Source: Owenweeksia sp965214115 (lineage in GTDB: Bacteria > Bacteroidota > Bacteroidia > Flavobacteriales > Schleiferiaceae). From it: 64,000 nucleotides of DNA. Location of the stretch: positions 62,001-126,000 of the forward strand of contig CBDCAU010000010.1 of the NCBI GenBank assembly GCA_965214115.1, written 5' to 3'. The position numbers and the translations under genes are program-made. Below the pieces are notes generated by a model that was not told where the DNA came from, ran no database searches, and saw only the letters and a list, made by a program, of their open reading frames with translations. Position 1 is the first letter of the stretch. The number at the start of each line of letters is the position of its first letter. Positions 1 through 8,640 of the stretch are shown here, in pieces.

Positions 1-2
1 TT

Positions 3-2207
3 TGCTTGGGCGACACGGCCACCTTGTTGGACGCTTCTTTTTACGACCCCAATAATTTCGAATGGACAATCACTCCCACCACTTTTTCCTTTGTGAATGG
101 CACTTCCGCCACTTCCCAAAATCCCGAAATTTACTTTTCGCAAAAAGGGATTTACAACGTGAAACTGAACGTGAGCAACGAAAACGGTGAGGATTCACTC
201 TTAGTGACCAGCGCGCTGGCGGTGGGCGGTTATCCGCTGACGTATCAAAATGATTTTGAAGAAATTCCTCCTTTCCAAAAATTTGAAACCCCCGAAATAG
301 CCGACGGAAAATGGCAACGTACGGAAACCAGCGGCAATGGCAGTTTTGTAGCACCATTGCGCAATGCCACCGTGGGCGCGGAATTCGAGTTGATTTCGCC
401 GCCGATCAGTTTTGAAAACCACGATTCCGTTTGGATGAGCTTCCGCCACGCTTATGGCGGCCGAGGCGCCAATACCAGCGACAGCCTGAAAATTTACGCC
501 GCCACGGGATGCTCCAGCAATTGGACGCTGGTGGCCGCGCTGGGCGAAGACGGCAGCCAAAATTTCATCACCGCCTCCCCTACCAATTCCGTGTTCAAAC
601 CTTCCAACGGCCAATGGTGCGGCAATTCGTTGGCGGCTTGCAACACATTGAACCTGAGTTCCTTGGCGGGAATGGAAGGCGTTCGGCTGCGTTTTGTGGC
701 GGTCAGCAACGGCGGCAACCATCTTTATATTGACGATATTTTGATAGAGGGCAACCCCACGGCCGCGCCCCAAGCGGACTTTAGTTCGCCCAGTACCGTC
801 TGCGCGCTCTCCCTCGTTTCTTTCACCGACCAAAGTTTCGGCTCGCCCAACAGTTACCTGTGGACATTCTCCGGCCCCGCCACTTTTACGGACACCAACC
901 GCCACCCAACGGTAACTTTTGCCCAAGCCGGATTTTACGATGTAGAATTGAAAGTAAGCAATGGTATCGGTGCCGATTCTTTGTTGAAAACCGCGCAAAT
1001 TGCCATTGATCCTGCCGACTCTGTGCAGGCCACGCTTTTATATTCCAGCCAAATGATTTGTTTTGGCGATACGTTTGCCGCCAGTGTTTCCGGTTCCGGA
1101 TTCGGTGCCAATCCCGTTTTCCATTGGTATGTTAATGGCAATTTGGAAGCGTCTGGCGCGGATCCTTCCTTTTCCTATCTCAATTTGAAACAAGGCGATT
1201 TTGTGTATGCCATAGTGGAATCCAGCTTGGCGTGCGCCTTTCCGGAAAATGCTTCAACGGACACGGTGGCCGCGCCCGTTTTGCCCAACGTAGTGCCTCA
1301 ATTGCAGAGCAAACCCCTGTGGTGCAGCACGGAAGCCGCCGACACCTTGAAGGCCGCGCCGGGTGGTGGCACCTTCAGCGGGCCGGGCGTTGTCAATAAT
1401 GTTTTTGATCCTAAGGTGGTAGGCCAAGGCAACAATATCTACACGTACACCGTGCAGGATTCCAACGGCTGCACCTATTCCGCGCAGTTTAGCTTGGCCG
1501 TGCAAGCCCCGATTTCCTTTTCATTCGATCCCAATCCACAAGTGTGCGAAAACGAGACGAATATCTCGCTTACCGTGGCCACGCCCGGTGGCGGGCAATA
1601 TGGCGGCCCCGGTATTTTTGGCAACCGCTTTTTCCCAGATTCTTTGGGCACGGGCACTTACACGCTTACTTACCTTTATAATACCGCCGCGTGCGGCACC
1701 ATCATCGACAGTTTTCAGATTGACGTTTTGCCGCGTCCCGCCCAGCCAGCCGTTACGCAATCGGCCGGCAGCTTAACCTCCAGCCCAGCGGCGGCTTACC
1801 AATGGTTTGATGCCGGCGGAGCCATTGGCGGCGTTACTTCCCAAACCTTTGTGCCCAGTCAGAGCGGTCAATTTTCGGTGCGCATCGCAGACGGCAACGG
1901 CTGCCAAAATTTTAGCGACACGGTCAGTTTCAACATCGGGCTGGACGAGCTGCCCCTTGGCATTTCGTTGGAAATCTTCCCTAACCCAGCGGACGAGAGT
2001 GTTACCCTGAAAATGGTGGGCGGCCGCATTCCCAAAGTGGAAATGCAATTTTATGATGTGTTGGGCAAAGTTTTGGAAAACCGCGTTTTGGATTGGAATA
2101 ATGACCAAAGCATTATTCTCGATGTCAGCCAGTTGCCGGCTGGGATGTATCAAATCTCGCTGAATGGCGAGGGCGTGGCGGTGCACCGTAAAATCTTGGT
2201 TAAGTAA
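3..2207 (+). CDS. Secreted PKD-domain protein with type IX secretion sorting tail (5' partial)
   Basis: The frame is open to the left window edge (first full codons read C-L-G-D-T-A), so the N-terminus is outside. About 735 residues are visible. A PKD/Ig-like fold covers roughly the first 70 residues, a jelly-roll or MAM-like segment about 85-250 follows, then a second PKD domain around 255-340 and glycine-rich Ig-like repeats to about 640. The last 80 residues have the Por-type C-terminal sorting pattern: I-F-P-N-P-A-D near the domain start, a Y-D-V-L-G-K strand, L-P-A-G-M-Y and a final basic K-I-L-V-K. The family reading is a large cell-surface or extracellular adhesin-like protein exported by the type IX system, with the tail removed on export. 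No enzymatic motif was seen. Confidence 0.85.
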   Translation, partial: CLGDTATLLDASFYDPNNFEWTITPTTFSFVNGTSATSQNPEIYFSQKGIYNVKLNVSNENGEDSLLVTSALAVGGYPLTYQNDFEEIPPFQKFETPEIADGKWQRTETSGNGSFVAPLRNATVGAEFELISPPISFENHDSVWMSFRHAYGGRGANTSDSLKIYAATGCSSNWTLVAALGEDGSQNFITASPTNSVFKPSNGQWCGNSLAACNTLNLSSLAGMEGVRLRFVAVSNGGNHLYIDDILIEGNPTAAPQADFSSPSTVCALSLVSFTDQSFGSPNSYLWTFSGPATFTDTNRHPTVTFAQAGFYDVELKVSNGIGADSLLKTAQIAIDPADSVQATLLYSSQMICFGDTFAASVSGSGFGANPVFHWYVNGNLEASGADPSFSYLNLKQGDFVYAIVESSLACAFPENASTDTVAAPVLPNVVPQLQSKPLWCSTEAADTLKAAPGGGTFSGPGVVNNVFDPKVVGQGNNIYTYTVQDSNGCTYSAQFSLAVQAPISFSFDPNPQVCENETNISLTVATPGGGQYGGPGIFGNRFFPDSLGTGTYTLTYLYNTAACGTIIDSFQIDVLPRPAQPAVTQSAGSLTSSPAAAYQWFDAGGAIGGVTSQTFVPSQSGQFSVRIADGNGCQNFSDTVSFNIGLDELPLGISLEIFPNPADESVTLKMVGGRIPKVEMQFYDVLGKVLENRVLDWNNDQSIILDVSQLPAGMYQISLNGEGVAVHRKILVK

Positions 2208-2224
2208 ATTATTTACAATTGAAA

Positions 2225-2653
2225 ATGATGCGGATTTTTTTCTTGCTGATTTTAGCGGCACAGTGCGGCCAACCCAAAAACGATTCGGATATTAAAGTTC
2301 GCTCCGCGCACTATACCAAATTCATTGCCCCTGCCAACGGCGACCGTGGGATTACTTTTCGGCTGGAACTCGAAGCGCCGCCCGAAGATTTATATTTTAA
2401 AAATATGACGATGAACGGGATGATGTTAAGTCCAGAAATCACCGACATTACCGAGAAAGGCCTGACCATCGAAGCCACCAAAATCCTTCCCGGCAATCGC
2501 CCCATCGACCCGCTGCCACCCGGCGAACCGGGTAATCCATTATTTTTTGAAGAAGAATTTGAAGCGTGGTTATTTTGGGAAAAGTCCGGCCAAAAGGACA
2601 GTTTGATGATTGACAATTGGAAAGAAATCAAACCCGAAAAGCTCCCAAACTGA
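2225..2653 (+). CDS. Small putative exported protein, unknown function
   Basis: A 142-residue protein that starts 18 nt after the preceding stop, so it may be cotranscribed with the secreted PKD protein. The ATG at 2225 is preferred to the in-frame TTG at 2219. The N-terminus (M-M-R-I-F-F-L-L-I-L-A-A-Q-C) is a short hydrophobic signal ending in Cys about residue 14. The position before the Cys is Gln, so the lipobox is non-canonical and lipidation is uncertain. The rest is mixed acidic/proline sequence with no family I recognise. Confidence 0.6.
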   Translation: MMRIFFLLILAAQCGQPKNDSDIKVRSAHYTKFIAPANGDRGITFRLELEAPPEDLYFKNMTMNGMMLSPEITDITEKGLTIEATKILPGNRPIDPLPPGEPGNPLFFEEEFEAWLFWEKSGQKDSLMIDNWKEIKPEKLPN

Positions 2654-2676
2654 CCCTCCCGTTTCGCAACATTTCC

Positions 2677-2718
2677 CACTGCGGACTGCGGACTATCGAC
2701 TGTGGACTGTAGACTTCT
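2677..2718. repeat. Six degenerate heptamers (GACTGNG type) spanning the purQ stop codon
   Basis: Six consecutive 7-bp units can be aligned: CACTGCG, GACTGCG, GACTATC, GACTGTG, GACTGTA, GACTTCT. The purQ stop codon (TAG on the minus strand, 2693-2695) lies inside, so the last codons of PurQ (S-T-V-H-S-R) are read from the repeat. Confidence 0.75.
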
Positions 2719-3406
2719 CCTCAACTAAATTCCCCACCAAACTCTCCAAGAAATCTCGCCCGTCTGTATTTCCCAAATTTGGGTCGGCGGCGCGCTCGGG
2801 GTGCGGCATCATCCCAAAAACGTTTTTCCCTTCATTGGTCACGCCCGCAATATTATCGACGGATCCATTGGGATTCGAGGATTCCGTGATCTCACCATTT
2901 TCGTTGCAATAGCGCACAATGATTTGGCCGTTGTCGCGAAGTTTTTGCAAAGTTTCATCCGGCGCAAAATATCTGCCCTCGCCGTGCGCAATCGGAATTT
3001 TATACGCTTTTTCAAAATCCAAACCCGCCGTCAGCGCATTCCTGTGCGTCGGTTTTAGGAAAACATTTTTGCAGGAAAAGTTATGGGAAAGATTGTGCTG
3101 CAAAGTGCCGGGCAGCAGTCCCGCTTCGCACAGCACTTGGAAACCGTTGCAAACGCCCATCACAAAACCACCCCTGTTTGCGAAAGCGACCACCTCCTCC
3201 ATTATGGGCGAAAAGCGCGCGATGCTGCCGCTCCGCAAATAATCGCCAAAGGAAAAACCACCCGGCACCACCACGCAATCCACGTTTTGCAGGTCGCGGT
3301 CTTTGTGCCAAAGCTCGGTCACCTCGTGGCCCATCAGGTCGCGGAGGGTGTAGATCATATCGTGGTCGCAGTTGCTGCCGGGGAAGATGACGACGCCGAA
3401 TTTCAT
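2693..3406 (-). CDS. purQ: Phosphoribosylformylglycinamidine synthase, glutaminase subunit PurQ
   Basis: A 237-residue class I glutamine amidotransferase that supplies ammonia to PurL for FGAR to FGAM conversion in purine synthesis. The start M-K-F-G-V-V-I-F-P-G-S-N is the family N-terminus; an in-frame ATG 42 nt upstream is not. The nucleophile is Cys86 in G-V-C-N-G-F-Q, and His202/Glu204 sit in the closing P-H-P-E-R motif. The oxyanion loop P-G-G-F-S-F-G-D-Y is about 48-56. The gene stands alone; purM lies some 19 kb away. The C-terminal S-T-V-H-S-R is specified by a heptamer repeat and probably is not ancestral. Confidence 0.95.
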   Translation of the reverse strand: MKFGVVIFPGSNCDHDMIYTLRDLMGHEVTELWHKDRDLQNVDCVVVPGGFSFGDYLRSGSIARFSPIMEEVVAFANRGGFVMGVCNGFQVLCEAGLLPGTLQHNLSHNFSCKNVFLKPTHRNALTAGLDFEKAYKIPIAHGEGRYFAPDETLQKLRDNGQIIVRYCNENGEITESSNPNGSVDNIAGVTNEGKNVFGMMPHPERAADPNLGNTDGRDFLESLVGNLVEEKSTVHSR

Positions 3407-3423
3407 AGTGAAAATTTTGGGCG

Positions 3424-3431
3424 CAAAAGTA
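3424..3431 (-). promoter_or_regulatory. Bacteroidota -7 element (TACTTTTG) for purQ
   Basis: On the minus strand TACTTTTG matches TAnnTTTG and ends 17 nt before the purQ ATG. No strong -33 TTTG was found at the usual spacing. Confidence 0.5.
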
Positions 3432-3476
3432 CAGTTTGCATAGCCCATTTGAAACGCGCTTGCGGCGCTTTATGAT

Positions 3477-3818
3477 TTTCACATAGAACACATAGTTAGC
3501 GGCACACATAGTTCCACATAAGTTTGGCTATGTGTATTTATGTGAAAATTTCTATGTGCCCTATGTGAAATTGCCCTTATATGATTCTATGTGAAAACAT
3601 CCCTGTGTCCTATGTGAAAAAATCCTATGTGATTCTATGTGAAAATTTTGTGCCCTATGTGAAATTGCCTTTGTATGATTCTATGTGAAAACTCCTATGT
3701 GTCCTATGTGAAAAAAAATCCTATGTGATTCTATGTGAAAATTTCTATGTGCCCTATGTGAAATTGCCTTTATATGATTCTATGTGAAAACATCCCTGTG
3801 TTCTATGTGAAATACTCC
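3477..3818. repeat. CTATGTG higher-order tandem array with an inverted left arm
   Basis: From 3528 three units of about 96-97 bp follow each other (starts 3528, 3625, 3721). Each is built from about six CTATGTG cores separated by short linkers such as ATT, AAAATTT, CC and AAATTGCC. The left edge (3477-3522) carries the core in reverse orientation (CACATAG), so the whole stretch can fold back on itself. It fills the gap between the dehydratase and purQ. The dehydratase stop codon (3803-3805) lies inside the last unit. Confidence 0.9.
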
Positions 3819-4738
3819 TCCTCCAAATCCACATTCCCCCCGCTCAAAATAATCGCCACCTTTTTGCCTTGAAAACGCGCCGCATTTTTCAGCAAACAAG
3901 CCACCGCCACGGCCGCGCTCGGCTCGATGATGATTTTCATCCGCTCCCAAACCTGCCGCATCGCCGCGCGGATTTCGTCCTCGCCGCACAGCAAAATATC
4001 CGCGATGTTTTCTCGGATAATCGGAAAGGTCAAATCGCCCAGCGAAGTGCGCAGCCCGTCCGCGATGGTGTCGGGATTTTTGGATGGAACCAACTTATTT
4101 TTTCGAAAAGATTGAAACGCATCGTCCGCCTTTTCCGGCTCGCAACCAATGACTTGCGTTTTGTGGGAGAAATATTTCGCCGCCAGCGCGCTGCCCGAAA
4201 GCAAACCGCCGCCGCCGACTGGGGCGAGCAAAAAATCAACTTCATTTATCTCAGAAAAAATCTCCTTGGCACAAGTCGCCTGCCCGCCAATTGTGTTTTC
4301 AAAATTATAGGGCGGGATGAAAACCGCGCCCGTTTCCGCCATCGTTTTCTCCAACGTTTCCTCCCGCGCTCGCAATGTCGGCTCGCAAAAAATCACTTTC
4401 GCACCGTAGCTTTTCACCGCCTCAATTTTCACTTTCGGCGCGTTTTTCGGCATCACAATGTAAGCGGTTTTCCCGTTTTCCCGCGCCGCCCACGCCAGCG
4501 CCTGCCCGTGATTTCCAGATGAATGCGTGGCTACATTTTTTTGATTATCAGAAAGTTGCAGCACCGAGTTCATCGCCCCGCGCGCCTTGAACGAACCCGT
4601 TTTCTGGAAATTCTCGCCTTTGAAATAAAACTCTGCGCCGCTTTTCTCATTAAAAAAACGCAATGTTAAAATCGGCGTGCGGTGGATTTTTCCTTCAATC
4701 CGGTTCGCTGCTTTTTCGATGTCGTTTTTGGAAATCAT
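3803..4738 (-). CDS. PLP-dependent serine/threonine dehydratase or serine racemase-like enzyme
   Basis: 311 residues of the fold-type II PLP (tryptophan synthase beta-like) family. The Schiff-base lysine is Lys51 in T-G-S-F-K-A-R-G-A. The substrate loop S-S-G-N-H-G-Q is near residue 83, the phosphate-binding G-G-G-G-L-L-S-G near 180, and S-G-G-N precedes the C-terminus. The length fits single-domain threonine deaminase/serine racemase and lacks the ACT domain of biosynthetic IlvA, so a catabolic dehydratase or racemase is likelier. The ATG at 4738 matches the family start. The final residues and TAG stop lie in the CTATGTG array. Confidence 0.88.
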   Translation of the reverse strand: MISKNDIEKAANRIEGKIHRTPILTLRFFNEKSGAEFYFKGENFQKTGSFKARGAMNSVLQLSDNQKNVATHSSGNHGQALAWAARENGKTAYIVMPKNAPKVKIEAVKSYGAKVIFCEPTLRAREETLEKTMAETGAVFIPPYNFENTIGGQATCAKEIFSEINEVDFLLAPVGGGGLLSGSALAAKYFSHKTQVIGCEPEKADDAFQSFRKNKLVPSKNPDTIADGLRTSLGDLTFPIIRENIADILLCGEDEIRAAMRQVWERMKIIIEPSAAVAVACLLKNAARFQGKKVAIILSGGNVDLEEEYFT

Positions 4739-4751
4739 TTTTACACTTTTA

Positions 4752-4886
4752 GCCCCTCCCAGCCTCCCCAAAGGGGAGGGGCAGCTACACGCTCGTTAAA
4801 ACCTCGCCGGAGAAGCTCGCACCTTTTATTGCGTTTGTGTGCTTCGCCCCCCTTTGGGCCTGCCTGACGGTAGGCAGGGGGCTGGG
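4752..4886. repeat. GC-rich intergenic hairpins between the dehydratase and nuclease genes
   Basis: Two clear stems: CCTCCCC-AAA-GGGGAGG at 4763-4779 and CCTGCCT-GACGGT-AGGCAGG at 4859-4878. They lie downstream of the minus-strand nuclease gene and could end its transcript, though no T-run follows. A related stem (CCCCTCTCC-TTTT-GGAGAGGGG type) occurs at 57846-57868, which suggests a dispersed family. Confidence 0.6.
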
Positions 4887-4890
4887 GGGC

Positions 4891-7644
4891 TTACTCGTCA
4901 TCAATCTCAAAATCCATCTCCTTCCGAAACGGGATTTCCGCATTGAAAATCTCGGAAATCAAGTCCTTCAAAAATATCTCGAACCCCTCCAAATCAGCTC
5001 TTTGCAGTTGGGTTTCGCCCATCAATTTCAACGGGAAAAATCCCTGCCCCACTTTGCGCAGGCTGAAAATCCCCGCCGAAATTTCGTTCGCCTTTTCATT
5101 GTTTTGAAAATACAACCAAGCGTAGCAAAGCAGTTGCAGCGCCTTGTTTTTCTCGCTGTCGCGGAGTTCTATCCACTCTTTCAGGTACACGTTTTTGGCT
5201 TCCACCGCGCCCGTTTTATAATCGATCACGCGGCGTTCGTTATCGAAACTGTCAATGCGGTCGATGCTGCCGATGAGCTTGATTTTCAAGTTTTCTGAAA
5301 CCAAAAGTTCACTTTCCAGCTTTTTTTCCAAACCTAAAATCTGCAACTCTTTTCCACTCTCCAATTCGCGCTTTTCTTTTTGTGTAAAATTGAAAAGCAT
5401 TTCAGTCAAAATTTCGCGAATTAACAAATTTTTGCCTACCGATAAATTTTGCAATCCTTCTTCGTACAATTCGGCAATTACCTTATCGCGAAAATCTTCT
5501 TTTTTTAATTGAAAAATTTCGTCATCGGCTGTCCATATTTTTTGAGGATTTTTTTCATTCTTGAAAAGCGTTTCCAAAATTGCGTGTGCCACCGTGCCTT
5601 GTTTGTCATAGCCGGCCACCTCTTCCACTTCGTCTGCTTCTTTCAGTCCCAGAACGCGGCGGCGGTAAAACTGTAGCGGGTCGTTCACATAATCGATCAG
5701 TGCGCTGGGCGAAACGCCCTTTTCCGCCCATTCGCGGAGACGTGTCATTACGCTTTCGGTTTTTTCAATCACCTCGTCTTCAATCGGTTCTATGGCAAAG
5801 TTGGGATTGGATTTTTGGAAATTTGCGGTCTTCAGTTCGTGTTCCAATTGTAAAATAAACCGGCTCGGCTCGCCGCTGTCCAATCCGTCGGCGGCATTGT
5901 TATAGATGAAAACTAAGTTTTCGGCGCGCTGCACCAATCGGTAAAAATGGTAAGCAAACACGGCGTCTTTTTCCAAATAAGTGGGTAGGCCAAATTCCTT
6001 TTTTATATCAAAAGGAATCAACGAATTTTCGCTGCGGCCCTTGGGTAAAATGCCTTCGTTCAGCGAAACGATGACCAAGTTTTTAAAATCCAACGTCCGC
6101 GTTTCCAGCATTCCCATTACTTGCAGTCCCGACAAGGGTTCGCCGTACAAATCCAAAGTTTCGCTGCGCAACAAATCCTGAAAAAAGCGGGTGGCGGTTT
6201 GCCAATCTTTTAAATACGGAAACTCCGCCGTCAATTCTGCCAAGCGGTTGAAAATTTTATAAAAACCAAAAAGCGCTTGCAGCAAATCGCCCGCTTCATT
6301 TTTTTGGTGGATTTTTTCGGCAATACGGGCTAATTTCTCAAATTGATTGGAAATATTTCCTTCATCTAAATTTTGAAAGATAGTGACACCAAATCCTTTA
6401 GTTTTAAAAAGCTGATTTTCGGAAATGAAAATTAAATTTTCTGTATGTATTTTTTCACGAATTTCATCCATAGAAAATTCGTCTCCCAGCCAAATTTTGC
6501 ATAAAGGATTTGCCAATAAATCCTCCCATTTTTGAAAATGAAAAGCGGGGTTTCCATCGGCCCCTTTACGATGGTGGTTTTCATATTCTTGTAACATTTC
6601 CAAAAGCAAAGTGAAGAAGCCAGCGGCGGGCGTGCCTTCCAAGGGCAATCCCATCGTAATGTTCAAGTTTTCAACCTCTTCCGCGAGATTATTCAAAAAT
6701 GTCCGCAGCAAATTTTCATCCGACAAAACCACCGCCACGTTTTCCAAATTTTCTTCTTGAAAATCCAACACCGCGCGGTTGGTCGCCACGGCCTGCAGAT
6801 GATTTCCAACAACCGCAATCGTTTTTATATTTTTTGGAATATCCTGAAAATCAGTAAACTTCCAATAGAAGTCGTCTTTCTCTATGAGCGTTTTTACCAA
6901 TTTGCTTTTCCGCAGAAAACTGCCCGCCTCCTGATTTTTGTCATCGAAATAATATTCATCGACATCCCAAAAGAAATGCGCCATTTTTTCGCGGTACAAT
7001 TCCAGCAAAATATTTTCTTCTGCCGTGTTCAATGCATTGAAACCCAAGAAGTAAAGCCGTGAAAACCGCTCGCGCAAAGCGGGCAAAAATTCGGGCAGCT
7101 GCTCGGCCATTTCGCGATACGCCATCCCTTGATAGACCCGCTTTCCCGTTTGGCATTTTTTATAAAAATGAAAATAGACCGCCGCCAATGACTCCCACAT
7201 TTTCAGGTAGTTGCGCACCATTTCGGTCATTTGTTCGGGCGGCCGAAGGTTCCAGTTTTTCAGCCGCTCCGCATCGGCGAGGTAGCTGAAAATTTCGCTG
7301 GGATCCACCAAGTGGCGATCAATTTCGTTGAAATCCGCCAAGAGCAACGGCGCCCACTGGCTAAAGGTGGCGAAATCATCACGCGGCTCGGGCACGGTTT
7401 CGCAATAACTTTCGAACAGCTTGAAAACCAGCGTAGGACGGTCGGCCTGTTCCCATTCCAAAGTATCCATCAAAAAATCTTCGATGGTGGTAATGTGCGG
7501 CGCAAAAACGGGTTTTTGGATTTGCTGCGAAAGTTCTTTTCTCAGAAAAACCGCCGCGCGCCGCGAGGGCAGCACGATGCTAATTTTCTGTAAATCAGAT
7601 TCTTTGGAAAGAATTTCGGCGGCGCAACGTTTTAGAAAAGACAA
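4891..7644 (-). CDS. AddB/RecB-like PD-(D/E)XK exonuclease-helicase family protein
   Basis: 917 residues. The N-terminus (I-S-I-V-L-P-S-R-R-A-A-V-F-L) corresponds to the helicase-like start of AddB subunits but lacks a P-loop lysine, so this half is probably non-catalytic. The phrase T-L-D-F-K-N-L-V-I-V-S-L-N-E-G (about 525-540) is the AddB/RecB motif VI region. The nuclease is C-terminal: G-S-I-D-R-I-D then V-I-D-Y-K-T-G about 795-812, followed by a Q-L-L-C-Y-A-W helix. The predicted role is double-strand end resection with an AddA partner, which is not in the window. Translation seems to start at TTG (7644); the bases just upstream are repeat. No good ATG gives the family N-terminus. Confidence 0.8.
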   Translation of the reverse strand: MSFLKRCAAEILSKESDLQKISIVLPSRRAAVFLRKELSQQIQKPVFAPHITTIEDFLMDTLEWEQADRPTLVFKLFESYCETVPEPRDDFATFSQWAPLLLADFNEIDRHLVDPSEIFSYLADAERLKNWNLRPPEQMTEMVRNYLKMWESLAAVYFHFYKKCQTGKRVYQGMAYREMAEQLPEFLPALRERFSRLYFLGFNALNTAEENILLELYREKMAHFFWDVDEYYFDDKNQEAGSFLRKSKLVKTLIEKDDFYWKFTDFQDIPKNIKTIAVVGNHLQAVATNRAVLDFQEENLENVAVVLSDENLLRTFLNNLAEEVENLNITMGLPLEGTPAAGFFTLLLEMLQEYENHHRKGADGNPAFHFQKWEDLLANPLCKIWLGDEFSMDEIREKIHTENLIFISENQLFKTKGFGVTIFQNLDEGNISNQFEKLARIAEKIHQKNEAGDLLQALFGFYKIFNRLAELTAEFPYLKDWQTATRFFQDLLRSETLDLYGEPLSGLQVMGMLETRTLDFKNLVIVSLNEGILPKGRSENSLIPFDIKKEFGLPTYLEKDAVFAYHFYRLVQRAENLVFIYNNAADGLDSGEPSRFILQLEHELKTANFQKSNPNFAIEPIEDEVIEKTESVMTRLREWAEKGVSPSALIDYVNDPLQFYRRRVLGLKEADEVEEVAGYDKQGTVAHAILETLFKNEKNPQKIWTADDEIFQLKKEDFRDKVIAELYEEGLQNLSVGKNLLIREILTEMLFNFTQKEKRELESGKELQILGLEKKLESELLVSENLKIKLIGSIDRIDSFDNERRVIDYKTGAVEAKNVYLKEWIELRDSEKNKALQLLCYAWLYFQNNEKANEISAGIFSLRKVGQGFFPLKLMGETQLQRADLEGFEIFLKDLISEIFNAEIPFRKEMDFEIDDE

Positions 7645-7645
7645 A

Positions 7646-7809
7646 GCAATAGGTAAAAATGAATAGGTAATAAGTAAAACTCGCCGCGCAAAAATCGTAA
7701 ATCGGCTACAAAAAAATCCTAAAAAGAAAGCCGAAGCAAGTTGACACTTACAAACTGGGGAGGCTATTAAGGTCAGTCATTGATTTACTTATTCATTATT
7801 ACCTATTCC
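7646..7809. repeat. Inverted pair of GAATAGGTAATAAGTA-type heptamer arrays
   Basis: The arm at 7646-7680 reads AATAGGTA...ATGAATAGGTAATAAGTA. The arm at 7781-7809 reads TTTACTTATTCATTATTACC, its near reverse complement. About 100 bp of unremarkable AT-rich sequence lies between. The DUF427 gene stop codon (7803-7805) falls in the right arm, and the TTG start of the AddB-like gene touches the left arm. Confidence 0.75.
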
Positions 7810-8084
7810 CCTACTTCCACCCCCTTCCAAAACGCCAAATAGTTTTTGATTTCCTCCGCTTTTTCCTTGGGCTGCGGATAATACCACGCCGCGTTTTCAT
7901 TTGTATCTCCCTCAACTTCAATGGAATAATAAGAGGCCTCGCCTTTCCACGGGCAATGCGTTTGATGGTCGCTTTTTTTCAAAAAATTGGAATCCACACT
8001 TTCCGGCGGGAAATAATGGTTGTTTTCAACGACAATAGTATCGTCGCTTTCCGCGATGGTTTTTCCGTTCCAAGTGGCTTTCAT
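7803..8084 (-). CDS. DUF427 family protein
   Basis: 93 residues, the whole length of the family. Diagnostic features are M-K-A-T-W-N-G at the start, the V-V-E-N-N-H-Y-F-P-P-E-S segment, the T-H-C-P-W-K-G-E-A-S-Y-Y core about 42-53 and the C-terminal A-A-W-Y-Y-P-Q-P. Function of the family is not established. The last codons (G-E-stop) are read from the neighbouring repeat arm. Confidence 0.9.
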   Translation of the reverse strand: MKATWNGKTIAESDDTIVVENNHYFPPESVDSNFLKKSDHQTHCPWKGEASYYSIEVEGDTNENAAWYYPQPKEKAEEIKNYLAFWKGVEVGE

Positions 8085-8177
8085 ATTTTTAATGTAGATG
8101 AAAAAATCTAAAAAAGAAAAGCCTGAAAGGTTCGATAAACTTAACCCCTACCGAGCCATTTTACAAAATCCTAAGAG

Positions 8178-8241
8178 ATTGTCTCATTGTCCCATTGGCT
8201 AATTGTCCGATTGACAAATTGCCAAATTGTCCCAATGACTA
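8178..8241. repeat. Eight degenerate octamers (ATTGTCCC type) ending at a stop codon
   Basis: Eight 8-bp units run without gaps: ATTGTCTC, ATTGTCCC, ATTGGCTA, ATTGTCCG, ATTGACAA, ATTGCCAA, ATTGTCCC, AATGACTA. The last unit supplies the TAG stop (8239-8241, minus strand) of the response regulator gene. Confidence 0.8.
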
Positions 8242-8640
8242 CGCCACTTCGTGGATGATTTTCTCCAGATCTTCAAACGTGATCGGCTTCACCTTGAAAT
8301 CGGTGACTTCGGAAAATTTCGCGGCGCGGTCGCGGTCGCGGTAGTCGATGCTGGAGGTTACCAAATAAATTTCCACCTCTTTGGCGAGGTCTTTTTTGAA
8401 CGCCGCAAATTCTTCCATAAAACCCCAGCCGTCCAAGATGGGCATATTCAAATCCAGCAAAATGGTGTCGGGCAAACGGTCGGGCTCGTCCAACACGCTT
8501 TTGATAAAATCAATCCCTTCGCGGCCATCGCTAAAAAAACTCAGCCGCGTAAAAGTTTGGTGAAGTTCCAACGTTTTGCGGATGGTAAACTGGTAAACTT
8601 GGTCATCGTCAATAATGCACAAGTGCTTTTTTTCTTTCAT
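8239..8640 (-). CDS. Single-domain response regulator (CheY-like)
   Basis: 133 residues, only a receiver domain. The acidic pocket is Asp11-Asp13, the phospho-acceptor Asp63 in L-L-D-L-N-M-P, Thr95 in V-T-S-S and Lys118 in K-V-K-P. There is no output domain, so it should act by protein-protein contact. Its start overlaps the 3' end of the histidine kinase gene by 32 nt on the same strand, a strong sign of translational coupling and cognate pairing. Confidence 0.92.
   Translation of the reverse strand: MKEKKHLCIIDDDQVYQFTIRKTLELHQTFTRLSFFSDGREGIDFIKSVLDEPDRLPDTILLDLNMPILDGWGFMEEFAAFKKDLAKEVEIYLVTSSIDYRDRDRAAKFSEVTDFKVKPITFEDLEKIIHEVA

Noticed and set aside
201..998. Long antisense frame opposite the PKD-domain gene
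   Set aside because: No motif, low-complexity composition and complete overlap with a supported gene.
3528..3818. CRISPR array
   Set aside because: The units are tandem and their linkers also repeat; there are no unique spacers and no cas genes.
8609..8640. 32-nt overlap of kinase and regulator genes as a fusion by frameshift
   Set aside because: Both proteins have complete ends of normal length; overlap fits ordinary coupling.
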